This document shows, piece by piece, positions 52,466-60,430 of a DNA stretch of 64,000 nucleotides. Source of the stretch: DASSUW01 sp036257565 (GTDB lineage Bacteria; Actinomycetota; Thermoleophilia; Solirubrobacterales; Solirubrobacteraceae); assembly GCA_036257565.1 (NCBI GenBank), contig DATAFH010000013.1, positions 1 to 64,000 on the forward strand. Reading direction: 5' to 3'. Numbering within the stretch: the stretch's first letter is position 1; each line of letters opens with the position of its first letter. The translations under genes and the position numbers were made by a program. The notes beneath the pieces are model-generated. The model was given only the letters and a program-made list of their open reading frames with translations, had not been told where the DNA came from and ran no database searches.

Positions 52466-54196
52466 CTACACAGCGGCGGCGACGGCGTCGCGGACCGCGC
52501 GGTGGATCGCCACGTTGGTCTCCCGATCCGTGTGGACGGCGACGATGCTGGTGCGGTCGGCGGCGAGCGCCCTGGCCAGCGCGGCGCGGAACGCGTCGAC
52601 GCTGTCGGCGGTCTCGTAGCCGAGCCCGAAGAGGGTGGCGGCGTGGGCGAAGTCGAGCCCGTGGGGCGTGGCGACGTGCTCCTCGAATGCGGCGCCTTCG
52701 TGGCTGACGGGGAGGAAGTGGAAGATGCCGCCGCCGTCGTTGTGCAGGACGACGATGGTCAGCTTGAGGCGATGGCGCGTGGCGGCGAGCAGGCCGCCGA
52801 GGTCGTGGAACAGCGCCACGTCGCCGATCAGGAGCACGGTGGGGCCGTCCCTGGTCGCGGCGACGCCGAAGGCGGTCGAGACGGTGCCGTCGATGCCGTT
52901 GGCGCCGCGATTGGACAGCACCCGCGGGGGGATCTCCCGGGCGGGGAAGAAGGCTTCGACGTCGCGCACCGGCATCGATGAGGCGACGACCACGGTCGCC
53001 TCGGCCGGCAGTCCGGCGCCGATCTCGGCGGCCACGCGCGGCTCGCACAGCCCGGCGGGGGTGAGGGCGATCGCGATCGCGGTGGCGGCGGCGCGGTCGG
53101 CGCGGCGCCAGCTGTCGAGCCAGGCGGTGTCGCGCGCCTGTGTCCGATGGGCGATCGCTTCGAGAGTGGCCCGCGGGTCGGCCGCGGCGATCGTGGCGAC
53201 CGAGCCGGTGGGATCCTGCCAGGCGTTCTCGGCGTCGAAGGCGATCTGGAGGGCGTTCTCGAGCCCGGCCAGCCACTGGCGGAGCGGCTTCGAGGTCGGG
53301 AGGTCGCCCACCCGCAGCACCAGCTCGGGGGCGTGCGCGGCGGCCCACTCGGGGTTCCGCAGCAGCTCGTCGTAGTGCGCGACGGCGGCCGGCCCGCGGC
53401 GGGCGCCGGAGAGGGGGTCGGCGAGCAGCGGGATCGCGGCGCGCTCGCCGAAGGCGGCGAGGGCGAGGCCAAGGTGGGCGTCGCGCTCGGCACGGCCGGC
53501 GACGAGGACGGCGCTGGGCCGGTTCTCGAGCTCGGCCTTGAGGCCGTCGACGAGCTCGGGCGGCGGCGTGGCGGTGCGGCGGGGGCGCGTCACCCACGGG
53601 CGCCCGCCTTCGCGGCCGCCGGTGGGAGGGGGCAGCGGCTCGTCGAGCACGAGCGGCTCGCGCAGCGCGAAGTTCAGGTGCACGGGCCCGGGCCGCCCGT
53701 CGAGGGCGGTCAGATAGGCGCGGCAGGCGAGCTGGCGCAGCCACCGCAGTCGGACCGGGGTCGCCGGCTGCTCGTCGACCTCCAGGTACCACTTCGCGGC
53801 GGTCCCGTAGAGCTTCACCTGGTCGATCGTCTGCCCGGCGCCGACGTCGCGCAGCTCCGGCGGCCGGTCCGCGGTGAGGACGAGCAGCGGGACCCGCGCC
53901 TCACGGGCCTCGAACACGGCGGGCGCGTAGTTGGCAGCCGCAGTGCCCGACGTGCAGGCCAGCACCGCCGGCACACCGGTGGACTTGCCGACGCCGAGGG
54001 CGAAGAACCCTCCGGAGCGCTCGTCCAGGTGCGACGTCGCACGAATGCGAGGGTCGCGTGCCAGCGAAAGCACCAGCGGCGTCGACCGCGATCCCGGCGA
54101 CGTGCAGGCCTCCCGCACGCCGCACCGGGCCAGCTCGTCCACGAACGCCTGCAGCCCGAGGTGCGTGTCGCGCGGGTCATGGTCGGTCGGCGTCAT
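52466..54196 (-). CDS. menD: SEPHCHC synthase
   Basis: 576 residues. This TPP enzyme adds a succinyl-semialdehyde unit (from 2-oxoglutarate) to isochorismate. Family blocks: FVDELARCGVREACTSPGSRS, then TSHLDERSGGFFALGVGKST with the catalytic-type Glu, and TSGTAAANYAPAVFEA. It continues with LTADRPPELRDVGAGQTIDQ, VLSNRGANGIDGTVSTAFG, and the Mg-TPP region GDVALFHDLGGLLA plus LHNDGGGIFHFLP. It is divergent from menH with about 10 bases between starts. Confidence 0.95.
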   Translation of the reverse strand: MTPTDHDPRDTHLGLQAFVDELARCGVREACTSPGSRSTPLVLSLARDPRIRATSHLDERSGGFFALGVGKSTGVPAVLACTSGTAAANYAPAVFEAREARVPLLVLTADRPPELRDVGAGQTIDQVKLYGTAAKWYLEVDEQPATPVRLRWLRQLACRAYLTALDGRPGPVHLNFALREPLVLDEPLPPPTGGREGGRPWVTRPRRTATPPPELVDGLKAELENRPSAVLVAGRAERDAHLGLALAAFGERAAIPLLADPLSGARRGPAAVAHYDELLRNPEWAAAHAPELVLRVGDLPTSKPLRQWLAGLENALQIAFDAENAWQDPTGSVATIAAADPRATLEAIAHRTQARDTAWLDSWRRADRAAATAIAIALTPAGLCEPRVAAEIGAGLPAEATVVVASSMPVRDVEAFFPAREIPPRVLSNRGANGIDGTVSTAFGVAATRDGPTVLLIGDVALFHDLGGLLAATRHRLKLTIVVLHNDGGGIFHFLPVSHEGAAFEEHVATPHGLDFAHAATLFGLGYETADSVDAFRAALARALAADRTSIVAVHTDRETNVAIHRAVRDAVAAAV

Positions 54197-54207
54197 GATC
54201 TGGCGGG

Positions 54208-54921
54208 ATGCCGGACCGGCTCGTCCTCCTGCACGGTTTCACGCAGACGCGCCAGAGCTGGCGGCGGACGGTCGCGGCGCTCGGCGGACGCTATCGCGCA
54301 CTGGCGCCCGACCTCCCGGGGCATGGCCACGCGGCCGAGCGGCGGCCGGCCTCGTTCTCGGCGTGCGCGGCGTATGTGCGGGCCCTCGCCGGCGACCGCT
54401 GCGTCCTGGCGGGCTACTCCATGGGCGGCCGGATCGCGCTCCACACGGCGCTCGCGTGGCCAGGGCTCGTCTCCCGGCTGGTCCTCGTCGGCGCCAGCCC
54501 TGGGCTCGCCGATACGGCCGAGCGCGACGCGCGCCGCCGGGCGGACGAGGCGCTCGCCGACCGCATCGAGGCGATCGGCGTCGGGGCGTTCGCGGAGGAG
54601 TGGGGATCGCAGGCGCTGTTCGCGGGCCAGGGCGAGCGCGTGGCTGCCGCCGCCCACGCCGACCGGCTTCGCAACACCCCCGCGGGCCTGGCCGCCGCGC
54701 TGCGCGGCCTCGGCACGGGCGTCATGACGCCGCTCTGGGACCGGCTCCCCGAGCTCGGCATGCCGGTCACGCTCGTGGTCGGCGAGCGGGACGCGAGGTT
54801 CCGGGAGATCGCCGAGCGCATGGCGGGCTCGATCCGGGATGCGCGGGTCGAGGTGGTGCCGGGCGCCGGCCACGCGGTTCCGCTCGAGCGGCCGGACGCG
54901 GTAGCGGCGGCGATCGGCTGA
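54208..54921 (+). CDS. menH: SHCHC synthase-like alpha/beta hydrolase
   Basis: 237 residues. It opens RLVLLHGFTQTRQSWRRTVA (the oxyanion HGF). The nucleophile is in LAGYSMGGRIALHTAL. The acid is probably the Asp of VVGERDARFREIA and the His lies in VPGAGHAVPLERPDAV. The MenH-specific GYSMGGR and QSW pattern and the position next to menD make the third menaquinone enzyme likely: it removes pyruvate from the MenD product. General alpha/beta hydrolase function cannot be ruled out from sequence alone. Confidence 0.88.
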   Translation: MPDRLVLLHGFTQTRQSWRRTVAALGGRYRALAPDLPGHGHAAERRPASFSACAAYVRALAGDRCVLAGYSMGGRIALHTALAWPGLVSRLVLVGASPGLADTAERDARRRADEALADRIEAIGVGAFAEEWGSQALFAGQGERVAAAAHADRLRNTPAGLAAALRGLGTGVMTPLWDRLPELGMPVTLVVGERDARFREIAERMAGSIRDARVEVVPGAGHAVPLERPDAVAAAIG

Positions 54922-54936
54922 TCGCCGCCCTCCTTG

Positions 54937-55294
54937 TCAGCGGCGGTGGATCTCGTACACGTTGCCGTGAGACAGGGGCACGACGTAGAGGTCGCCGTCG
55001 GGCCCCGTGCTGATATCCGTCGCCGTGCCGAAGTTGCGCCCGAAGAGCAGGCTCGCTCTCCGTGATCTCCCACTTGTTTGGTTGTCGGCGACGCCGTCCT
55101 CGCTCTCCGTGTCCGCGCTGTTGGTCGGGGGCCAGCGCACCTGCTGCAGCCCGAAGTAGCCGCCGGGCGCGAACGGCTGCGGCGCGGTCGGATTGGTCTC
55201 GATCGCCCTGAACTGCGCGACGCGCTCGGACGGGCCGCTCGCCTCCGTGGTGGTCGCTGTGGTGGTCGTACGCAGGCTCTGGACCGGCGGTTCG
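54937..55294 (-). pseudogene. C-terminal fragment of a PQQ/sorbosone-type sugar dehydrogenase
   Basis: The frame has no start: it is open back to a stop at about 55297. It encodes about 118 residues: QSLRTTTTATTTEASG, then VAQFRAIETNPTAPQPFAPG, GYFGLQQVRWPPTNSADTES and a C-terminal FGTATDISTGPDGDLYVVPL, SHGNVYEIHRR. The last block is the end of a secreted sugar-dehydrogenase beta-propeller (GTATDI-x2-GPDG-x-LYV-x2-L-x3-G). The upstream propeller is absent. It is a gene remnant between menH and the XRE-cupin regulator. Confidence 0.55.
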
Positions 55295-55310
55295 AGCCTT
55301 CACTCAGCGG

Positions 55311-55970
55311 TCAGGGATATGCCATCAACAGCACGCAGTGCGTGGTCTCGAGCGCCTCGTAGGTGTGCGGCACGTCGGCGCCGAAGGTGACGAGGTCGCC
55401 CGATCCGAGCTCGACCGTGTTCCCGTTCGGGCCGGCGCGGAGGCGGCCGCTGACGACGAGCAGGTGCTCCGTCACGCCGGCGTGGTGGGGGTCGGCGTGG
55501 CGGGCGGCTCCCGCTTCGAGGTCGAGCGCATAGAGGTCGAACGTGCCGCGGCCGTGTGAGGCGCTCAACAGGCGGCCTGCCCAGCCCGGCGTCTCAGCGG
55601 ACAGGATCGGCGGCACGTCGGAGGCGCGAACGACCCTCAGCGTGGGCTTCTCCTCCTCGACGATGCGCGCGAACGGCACTTCGAGAGCGGCGGCGATCGC
55701 CCACAACGTCTCCACGCTCGGGTTCGCCCGGCCGGACTCGAGCTGCGCGAGCGTCGACTTCCCTAGCCCCGCGGCACCGGCGAGGTCCGCCAGCGTCAGC
55801 CCGGCCTGGACCCGAAGCGTTCGCACGTTCGCCGCTACGGCGCGCACGAACGCATCGACGCCCGGAGCCGCCTCGCCCGAGGCCGCCTCAACGGGGGCAG
55901 GCTCACCCTCAGAAGTGTGGTCTACCGAACTGGACAAAGTTCTACTTCCATGGAAGGATTCCATCATCAT
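55311..55970 (-). CDS. XRE-family regulator with C-terminal cupin
   Basis: 219 residues from ATG 55970; two further ATGs and a TTG at 55937 are alternatives. The helix-turn-helix reads LRVQAGLTLADLAGAAGLGK, then STLAQLESGRANPSVETLWA and IAAALEVPFARIVEE. The cupin carries metal-type His residues (HADPHHAGVTEHLLVVSGRL) and ends GSGDLVTFGADVPHTYEALE. XRE-cupin proteins are repressors sensing small ligands or metals. It is divergent from azlCD, so it probably controls that exporter; dyads lie right over the start codons. Confidence 0.85.
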   Translation of the reverse strand: MMMESFHGSRTLSSSVDHTSEGEPAPVEAASGEAAPGVDAFVRAVAANVRTLRVQAGLTLADLAGAAGLGKSTLAQLESGRANPSVETLWAIAAALEVPFARIVEEEKPTLRVVRASDVPPILSAETPGWAGRLLSASHGRGTFDLYALDLEAGAARHADPHHAGVTEHLLVVSGRLRAGPNGNTVELGSGDLVTFGADVPHTYEALETTHCVLLMAYP

Positions 55971-55974
55971 GGAA
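55927..55974. promoter_or_regulatory. Cluster of three dyads over the XRE-cupin/azlC starts
   Basis: GAACT-GGACAA-AGTTC (55927-55942), the 12-base palindrome CTTCCATGGAAG (55945-55956) and TTCCAT-CATC-ATGGAA (55959-55974) lie next to each other. The last two share the half-site TTCCAT/ATGGAA. They cover the start codons of both divergent genes. Likely operators for the XRE-cupin protein or the azlC promoter (inference). Confidence 0.5.
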
Positions 55975-56727
55975 GCGAGCACCATTATGGCGGACGCCGC
56001 CCGAGGATCGCAAGCTCGGACCCGCACGCGAAGCGCCGAGCGGGAGGCGCGCAGCGGTCGGCACCTTCGCGCGGACCTCGTCGCCGGCGCGCGTGCCGCA
56101 GCGCCGATCGCGATCGCCGCCGGGCTGTTCGGGGTGTCGTTCGGCGTACTGGCGCGCGACGCGGGGATGGGCGTGGTTCCGCCGATCCTGATGTCGCTGA
56201 CGACGTTCGCCGGCTCTGCCCAGTTCGCCGTTGCGTCGGTGCTCGAGGCCGGTGGCGCGGTGACGGCGGCGATCGTGGCCGCCGTGCTCCTCAACCTTCG
56301 CTACCTGGCGATCGGGGTCTCCGTCGCTCCGGCGCTGCGCGGCTCGGCCGGGCGCCGCCTGGCCGAGGCGCAGCTTGCGGTCGACGAGTCGTGGGCGGTC
56401 TCGCAGACCGACGGGCGCGTCCAGCGGGGGCTACTGCTCGGCGCCGGGCTCGTGCTCATGGTCGCGTGGACGTCCGGCACCGTGGCCGGCGTGCTCGGCG
56501 GCAGCGCGCTCGGCGACCCGGCCGACTACGGGCTCGATGCGATGTTCCCGGCGCTCTTCCTCGCCCTGCTCGTGGGTCAGCTCGACGGCCGCCGCGCGCG
56601 CGTCGCGGCCCTCGCCGGCGGCGTCATCGCCCTCGCGCTCACGCCGCTCGTCCCGCCCGGCCTCCCGATCGTGGCCGCCGCTCTCGGAGCCGTCTTCGCC
56701 CTCACCGTCCGCGAGGTGCGCCAATGA
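55969..56727 (+). CDS. azlC: AzlC-type branched-chain amino acid exporter subunit
   Basis: 252 residues from ATG 55969 with GGAAGG 12 bases upstream; an ATG at 55987 is possible. The family pattern is IAAGLFGVSFGVLARDAGMG, then SLTTFAGSAQFAVASVLEAG, LLNLRYLAIGVSVAPALR and AVDESWAVSQTDGR. About six hydrophobic helices follow to residue 252. AzlC and AzlD form a membrane pair that exports branched-chain amino acids or analogues such as 4-azaleucine. The stop overlaps azlD (ATGA). Confidence 0.93.
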   Translation: MEASTIMADAARGSQARTRTRSAEREARSGRHLRADLVAGARAAAPIAIAAGLFGVSFGVLARDAGMGVVPPILMSLTTFAGSAQFAVASVLEAGGAVTAAIVAAVLLNLRYLAIGVSVAPALRGSAGRRLAEAQLAVDESWAVSQTDGRVQRGLLLGAGLVLMVAWTSGTVAGVLGGSALGDPADYGLDAMFPALFLALLVGQLDGRRARVAALAGGVIALALTPLVPPGLPIVAAALGAVFALTVREVRQ

Positions 56728-57038
56728 CCACGGCCTGGATCGCCGTCGTCGCTGTCGGCCTGGCCACCGTCGCCCTGAAGGGCGCCGGCACCGTCGTCTA
56801 CGCCGACCGCCCGCTGCCCCGCGGCATGGCGGCACTGATGCCGCTCCTGGCGCCGGCACTCCTCGCCGCCCTCGTCGTCGGCCAGACCGCGACCGACGGC
56901 CGCGCACTGGTCGTGGACGCCCGGCTGGCGGGAATGGGCGCCGCGGCAATCGCGCTCGCCCTCCGCGCGCCGCTGCTCGTCATGCTCGCCGCCGCGGCGG
57001 GAGTCGCCGCGGGAGCGCGCGCCCTCGGCGCCGCCTGA
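56724..57038 (+). CDS. azlD: AzlD-type branched-chain amino acid exporter subunit
   Basis: 104 residues with four hydrophobic helices: WIAVVAVGLATVALKGAGTV, then MAALMPLLAPALLAALVVGQ, and two more near 68-100 that end in LLVMLAAAAGVAAGARAL. This is the small partner of AzlC, normal in length and translationally coupled to it. It faces the lipoate-ligase-like gene across a 54-base gap. Confidence 0.9.
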   Translation: MTTAWIAVVAVGLATVALKGAGTVVYADRPLPRGMAALMPLLAPALLAALVVGQTATDGRALVVDARLAGMGAAAIALALRAPLLVMLAAAAGVAAGARALGAA

Positions 57039-57092
57039 GTTGTTGCGAAATGCCGCAGTTCGGAGGACGGCGGCAGCCGGCGCGCGCCTCCT

Positions 57093-57848
57093 TCAATACC
57101 GCAGTTCGAGCGTCCGCACGGCGTGGCGGGGCTCGAGCTCCGCTGCCCTGGCGAGCGTCGCGGTGTCGAGCTCGGCGGGCACGAGGTCCTCGCGCCGCGC
57201 GAAGGCGTCGACCACGGCGCGGTCGACCTCGTCGACCCCGACGGGCACCTCGTCGGCGACGCCGCCGGCCGTATCGGGATCCCAGTCGAGCTCGAGCGCG
57301 GTGTAGACGTCCTCGAGGACTGCTCGCAGCGCCGCCGCGTCGGTCACCGCGATCGAGGAGGCGAGGAGGGAGGCGCGGCGGATGACGCGCTGGGCGCTGC
57401 CGACGAGCTTGACGGCACCGCGCGCGCTGATCGTGTGGTCGCCCGGGCAGAACTCGCCGGCGATGCGGCCGACCCGGCTGTCGACGCCGACCTCGCGCAG
57501 CGCGGCCGCGAGCGTGTCGGCCGAGCGGCGGAAGCGGTCCTGGAGGCCGGCGATCGGGTCGGCGTGGGGGAGCACCTCGTCGACCACCAGGCAGCCCTCG
57601 TGATACGCGACCGCATGGCCGCCCGGCGCCCGCACCACCGGCTCGAACCCATGCGCCCGCGCGGCCGCGGCCGCCGCCGCGAACCTGGGCCGCAGGGCGT
57701 CGAGGCGGCCGAAGGCGAGCGTCGGCGCCGGGCGATAGACCCGCAGCACCGGCTCGAGCACCGCGGAGCCCACCCGCTCGGCGAGCGCGTGCGAGACCGC
57801 GACTTCGAGCGCCGGTGGGCGCGGGACGGCCTCGCGGATGAGGAGCAC
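57093..57848 (-). CDS. Lipoate/biotin protein ligase family protein (LplA/LipB-like)
   Basis: 251 residues. The biotin/lipoate A/B protein ligase domain shows RVYRPAPTLAFGRLDALRP, then the binding block VVRAPGGHAVAYHEGCLVVDE. The later IAGEFCPGDHTISARGAVKL, ending VGSAQRV, is the LplA/LipM-type pattern, with Cys in EFCPG and Lys of KLVGSAQR. It should move lipoyl or octanoyl groups to carrier proteins such as the E2 subunits of dehydrogenases. Exact chemistry (ligase or octanoyltransferase) is unclear. It lies 34 bases from the sigma factor stop on the same strand. Confidence 0.85.
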   Translation of the reverse strand: MLLIREAVPRPPALEVAVSHALAERVGSAVLEPVLRVYRPAPTLAFGRLDALRPRFAAAAAAARAHGFEPVVRAPGGHAVAYHEGCLVVDEVLPHADPIAGLQDRFRRSADTLAAALREVGVDSRVGRIAGEFCPGDHTISARGAVKLVGSAQRVIRRASLLASSIAVTDAAALRAVLEDVYTALELDWDPDTAGGVADEVPVGVDEVDRAVVDAFARREDLVPAELDTATLARAAELEPRHAVRTLELRY

Positions 57849-57882
57849 GAGGTGATGATGACGCGGCTCGCCGCGTGAAGGC

Positions 57883-58428
57883 TCAGGCCGCGATGCAGTG
57901 CTCGACGGCGTCGCGCGCTCGGGCGGTGCCGAGGCGGATCCGGCTCTTGGCCGTGCCCAGGGGGACGCAGGTGGCCTGGGCGAGCTCGCGGTCGGAGAGG
58001 CCGCCGACGTGGTGCAGGAGCACCGCTGCGCGCTGGCCGTCGGGCAGCCCGTCGAGGGCGGTGAGCATCGCCCGGCTCCTGTGGCGGCGGATCACCGTCT
58101 CCGACGGCGGCTCGGCGAAGTCGGGCCGGACGAGCGCCTCGCGCGCCTTGCGGACCTGGGCGGCGGTGCCCGCGGTGTGGGAGCGGACCCGGTCGAGCGC
58201 GCGGCTGCGGGCCATGATGCGCACGAAAGTGGTCAGCGAGCCGCGGTCGGGCCGGTACGCCTCAGGATGGCTCCACAGAGACGCGAAAACGTCCTGGACG
58301 ATGTCCTGCGCCGCGTCGACGTCGCGCAGGACCGACACGGCAGCCGCGTGGGCTGTCGGCCACAGGCGCCGGTAGGCGGCGGTGAAGGTGTCCGGGTCGC
58401 GGAGCTCTACCTGTGGAAGCGGTTCCAT
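57883..58428 (-). CDS. ECF-type RNA polymerase sigma factor
   Basis: 181 residues from ATG 58428. Region 2 is visible as DAAQDIVQDVFASLWSHPEA, then YRPDRGSLTTFVRIMARSRALDRVRS. Region 4 reads LDGLPDGQRAAVLLHHVGGL, then SDRELAQATCVPLGTAKSRI, RLGTARARDAVEHCIAA. No anti-sigma gene is adjacent. The divergent neighbour is a MerR-B12 protein of CarH/LitR type, the arrangement of litR and the ECF gene litS in Streptomyces coelicolor light-induced carotenoid synthesis. A light role is inferred from that resemblance. A 14-base duplication sits over its start. Confidence 0.88.
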   Translation of the reverse strand: MEPLPQVELRDPDTFTAAYRRLWPTAHAAAVSVLRDVDAAQDIVQDVFASLWSHPEAYRPDRGSLTTFVRIMARSRALDRVRSHTAGTAAQVRKAREALVRPDFAEPPSETVIRRHRSRAMLTALDGLPDGQRAAVLLHHVGGLSDRELAQATCVPLGTAKSRIRLGTARARDAVEHCIAA

Positions 58429-58442
58429 GGAAGCGGTTCCAT
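58415..58442. repeat. Perfect 14-base tandem duplication across the sigma-factor start codon
   Basis: GGAAGCGGTTCCAT occurs twice in a row (58415-58428 and 58429-58442). Read on the minus strand it gives two ATGs. The outer one, at 58442, runs only 11 codons (MEPLPWNRFHR) to a TAG at 58407-58409 in another frame. The inner one, at 58428, is the sigma-factor start. The junction creates TTCCATGGAA, nearly the palindrome found upstream of azlC. Confidence 0.85.
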
Positions 58443-58533
58443 GATTGCGGCACACGAGACTTGGCGCAACTGCAGTGTACAGAGTAATTGCAGGGTTTGC
58501 ACCGAGATCGTCCAAGTCTTTACCGTGTCGGCG
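58443..58533. promoter_or_regulatory. Divergent promoter region between the ECF sigma factor and the MerR-B12 regulator
   Basis: The gap contains a GTGTACA motif (58475-58481) inside CTGCA...TGCAG flanks, and TTGCAC at 58497-58502. TGTACA-like half-sites are typical of CarH/LitR-type operators. I cannot place -35/-10 boxes with confidence. It is the natural place for autoregulation by the B12 regulator and for control of the sigma gene. Confidence 0.45.
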
Positions 58534-59406
58534 ATGGCACGACCGGCCGGCGTCCGGATCGGCGAGCTCAGCCGGCGCGTGGGCGTGGGCCAGCAGACCC
58601 TGCGTGCCTGGGAGCGTCGCTACGGCGTTCTCCGGCCCGAGCGGACCAGCGGCGGCTACCGCGTCTACGACGTCGAGGACGAGCGGCGCGCCCGACGGAT
58701 GCGGGAGCTCATCTCGGGCGGATGGGCAGCGTCGGAGGCCGCCGGCGAGATAGCTGCCGCCGGCGCTCCGCCCGAGCTCGGCCCGGTCGTCCGCTACGCG
58801 CCGGCGGCGCCCCGCGCTCCCGATCTGCTCGTGCCGCTCGCGCGCTTCGACGCCGTCGCGGCCCACGCCGCGCTCGACCGCCTCCTGGCCTCACAGTCGC
58901 TCGACAGCGCGCTGCGCGACGTGCTGCTGCCCGTCCTGCACGACATCGGCGAGGGCTGGGCGCGTGGCGAGCTCACGGTCGCGCAGGAGCACTTCGCCAC
59001 CGAGCTCCTCACCGGCCGCCTCCGCGGCCTCGCCCGCGAGTGGGACGACGGGATCGGCCCCCGCGCGGTGCTCGCCTGCCCGCCCGGAGAGCGGCACGAC
59101 GTCGGCCTCCTGTGCTGTGGTCTCGCGCTCCACCGCCGGGGCTGGCGGGTCACGTACCTCGGCCCCGACACGCCGACAGACGCGCTCGAGACCACCGTGG
59201 ACCAGATCCACCCGGCCCAGGTGATCATCGGCGCGGTGCAGCGCGAACCGCTCCGCGACGCCGTCAAGGGACTTGCGCGCGTCGCCGCGCGCGCGCCCAC
59301 CGCCATCGGCGGAGCCGGCGCCAGCCAAGGTCTGCTCGCGAACACCGGCGCGCGGTTCCTCGCGGCGGATCCCGTGACCGCGGCGGCCGCGCTCAGCGTA
59401 CGGTGA
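58534..59406 (+). CDS. MerR-family regulator with B12-binding domain, CarH/LitR-like
   Basis: 290 residues from ATG 58534. The MerR helix-turn-helix opens VRIGELSRRVGVGQQTLRAW, then ERRYGVLRPERTSGGYRVY. A B12-binding cap follows, with IGEGWARGELTVAQEHFATELL, matching the W-x9-E-H motif that places AdoCbl in CarH. The B12 Rossmann domain carries the E-x-H-x2-G motif in CPPGERHDVGLLCCGLALHR, with His as likely cobalt ligand, then GWRVTYLGPDTPTDAL. CarH-type proteins are B12-dependent light sensors. It overlaps the convergent menC gene by 14 bases. Confidence 0.88.
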   Translation: MARPAGVRIGELSRRVGVGQQTLRAWERRYGVLRPERTSGGYRVYDVEDERRARRMRELISGGWAASEAAGEIAAAGAPPELGPVVRYAPAAPRAPDLLVPLARFDAVAAHAALDRLLASQSLDSALRDVLLPVLHDIGEGWARGELTVAQEHFATELLTGRLRGLAREWDDGIGPRAVLACPPGERHDVGLLCCGLALHRRGWRVTYLGPDTPTDALETTVDQIHPAQVIIGAVQREPLRDAVKGLARVAARAPTAIGGAGASQGLLANTGARFLAADPVTAAAALSVR

Positions 59407-60430
59407 GCAGACCCGGGCACCTCGGGACCGCGATCGCGCCGCGCTCGGGCGCCAGCACGTCCTCGTAGCCCGCGAACAGGCCGACCGTCGCGAGCCCGCA
59501 GTAGGCCACCGGCCCCGAGGCGCGCAGCCCCGCGGCGGCGTGGAGGCCCGCCGCCACCCCCAGGGGGCCGTCGAAGCTCGAGGCGACATAGACCTTGGTC
59601 CCCGCCGCTCGCGCCGCCCGAGCGTCGCGCAGCAGCCCTGAGATGCCGCCGCAGCGGGCGATCTTCAGACACACGGCGTCGGCCGCCCCCGAGCCCACCG
59701 CGCTCCGCTCGGCGGCCGTCTCGTCCATCGCCACGGGCACGGGGGAGCGCGTGCGCAGCTCCTTCATCGCGCCCACCCCGTGCACCGGCTCCTCGCAGAA
59801 CTCGATCCCCACCGGCGCCAGCGTCCGAAGGTGGGCGAGCGCCTCGTCGGCCGTCGCCCAGGCGCCGTTGGCGTCGACCCGGATCGCCATCACGTCGCCG
59901 GCGGCGGCGCGCACGGCGGCCAGCCGCCCGGCGTCGTCGCCCACGCCGACCTTGACCTTCACGCACCGGAACCCGGCCTCCGCCGCCGCACCGGCCGCGC
60001 TGGCCGCCCCTGCGCGATCCTCGGCTCCGATCACTGCGTTGACGGCCACCGCCGGCACGGCGCCCGCGGCGATCAGCCGCGAGACCGGGAAGCCGGTCCG
60101 CCGGCCTGCCCGGTCCCAGAGCGCGAGATCGATGGCCGCGAGCGCCTGCGGCAGCGGCCGCTCGGCGGCGCATGCCGCGAGCAGCTCCGCGTGGGTGGAG
60201 CGCGGGTTCGCCCGCATCAGCACGCCGCCGTAGGCGTCGAGCGCGGCCCACACGGCCTCGAGCGACACGCCGTCGTAGGGCTCGAGCGGCGCCGCCTCGC
60301 CCTCGCCGAAGTCGTCGCCGCCGAAGTCGAGCCGAACGAGCAGCACCGAGCGCTCCAGCAGCTCGCCCCACGCCGTCCGCACCGGCTCGCGAAGCGGCAA
60401 CGTCCGGGTCTCGACCGCGAGCTCGGCCAT
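59393..60430 (-). CDS. menC: o-Succinylbenzoate synthase
   Basis: 345 residues from ATG 60430. An enolase-superfamily enzyme dehydrating SHCHC to o-succinylbenzoate. The K-x-K pair is in RCVKVKVGVGD; metal ligands are in AIRVDANGAW, IEFCEEPVHG and VAMDETAAE; the second catalytic Lys is in AVCLKIARCGGISG. N-terminal capping residues begin VETRTLPLREPVRTAWGEL. The context menC-menA-menB gives the assignment over other superfamily members. Its start is joined to the menA stop (TGATG). Confidence 0.92.
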   Translation of the reverse strand: MAELAVETRTLPLREPVRTAWGELLERSVLLVRLDFGGDDFGEGEAAPLEPYDGVSLEAVWAALDAYGGVLMRANPRSTHAELLAACAAERPLPQALAAIDLALWDRAGRRTGFPVSRLIAAGAVPAVAVNAVIGAEDRAGAASAAGAAAEAGFRCVKVKVGVGDDAGRLAAVRAAAGDVMAIRVDANGAWATADEALAHLRTLAPVGIEFCEEPVHGVGAMKELRTRSPVPVAMDETAAERSAVGSGAADAVCLKIARCGGISGLLRDARAARAAGTKVYVASSFDGPLGVAAGLHAAAGLRASGPVAYCGLATVGLFAGYEDVLAPERGAIAVPRCPGLLTVR

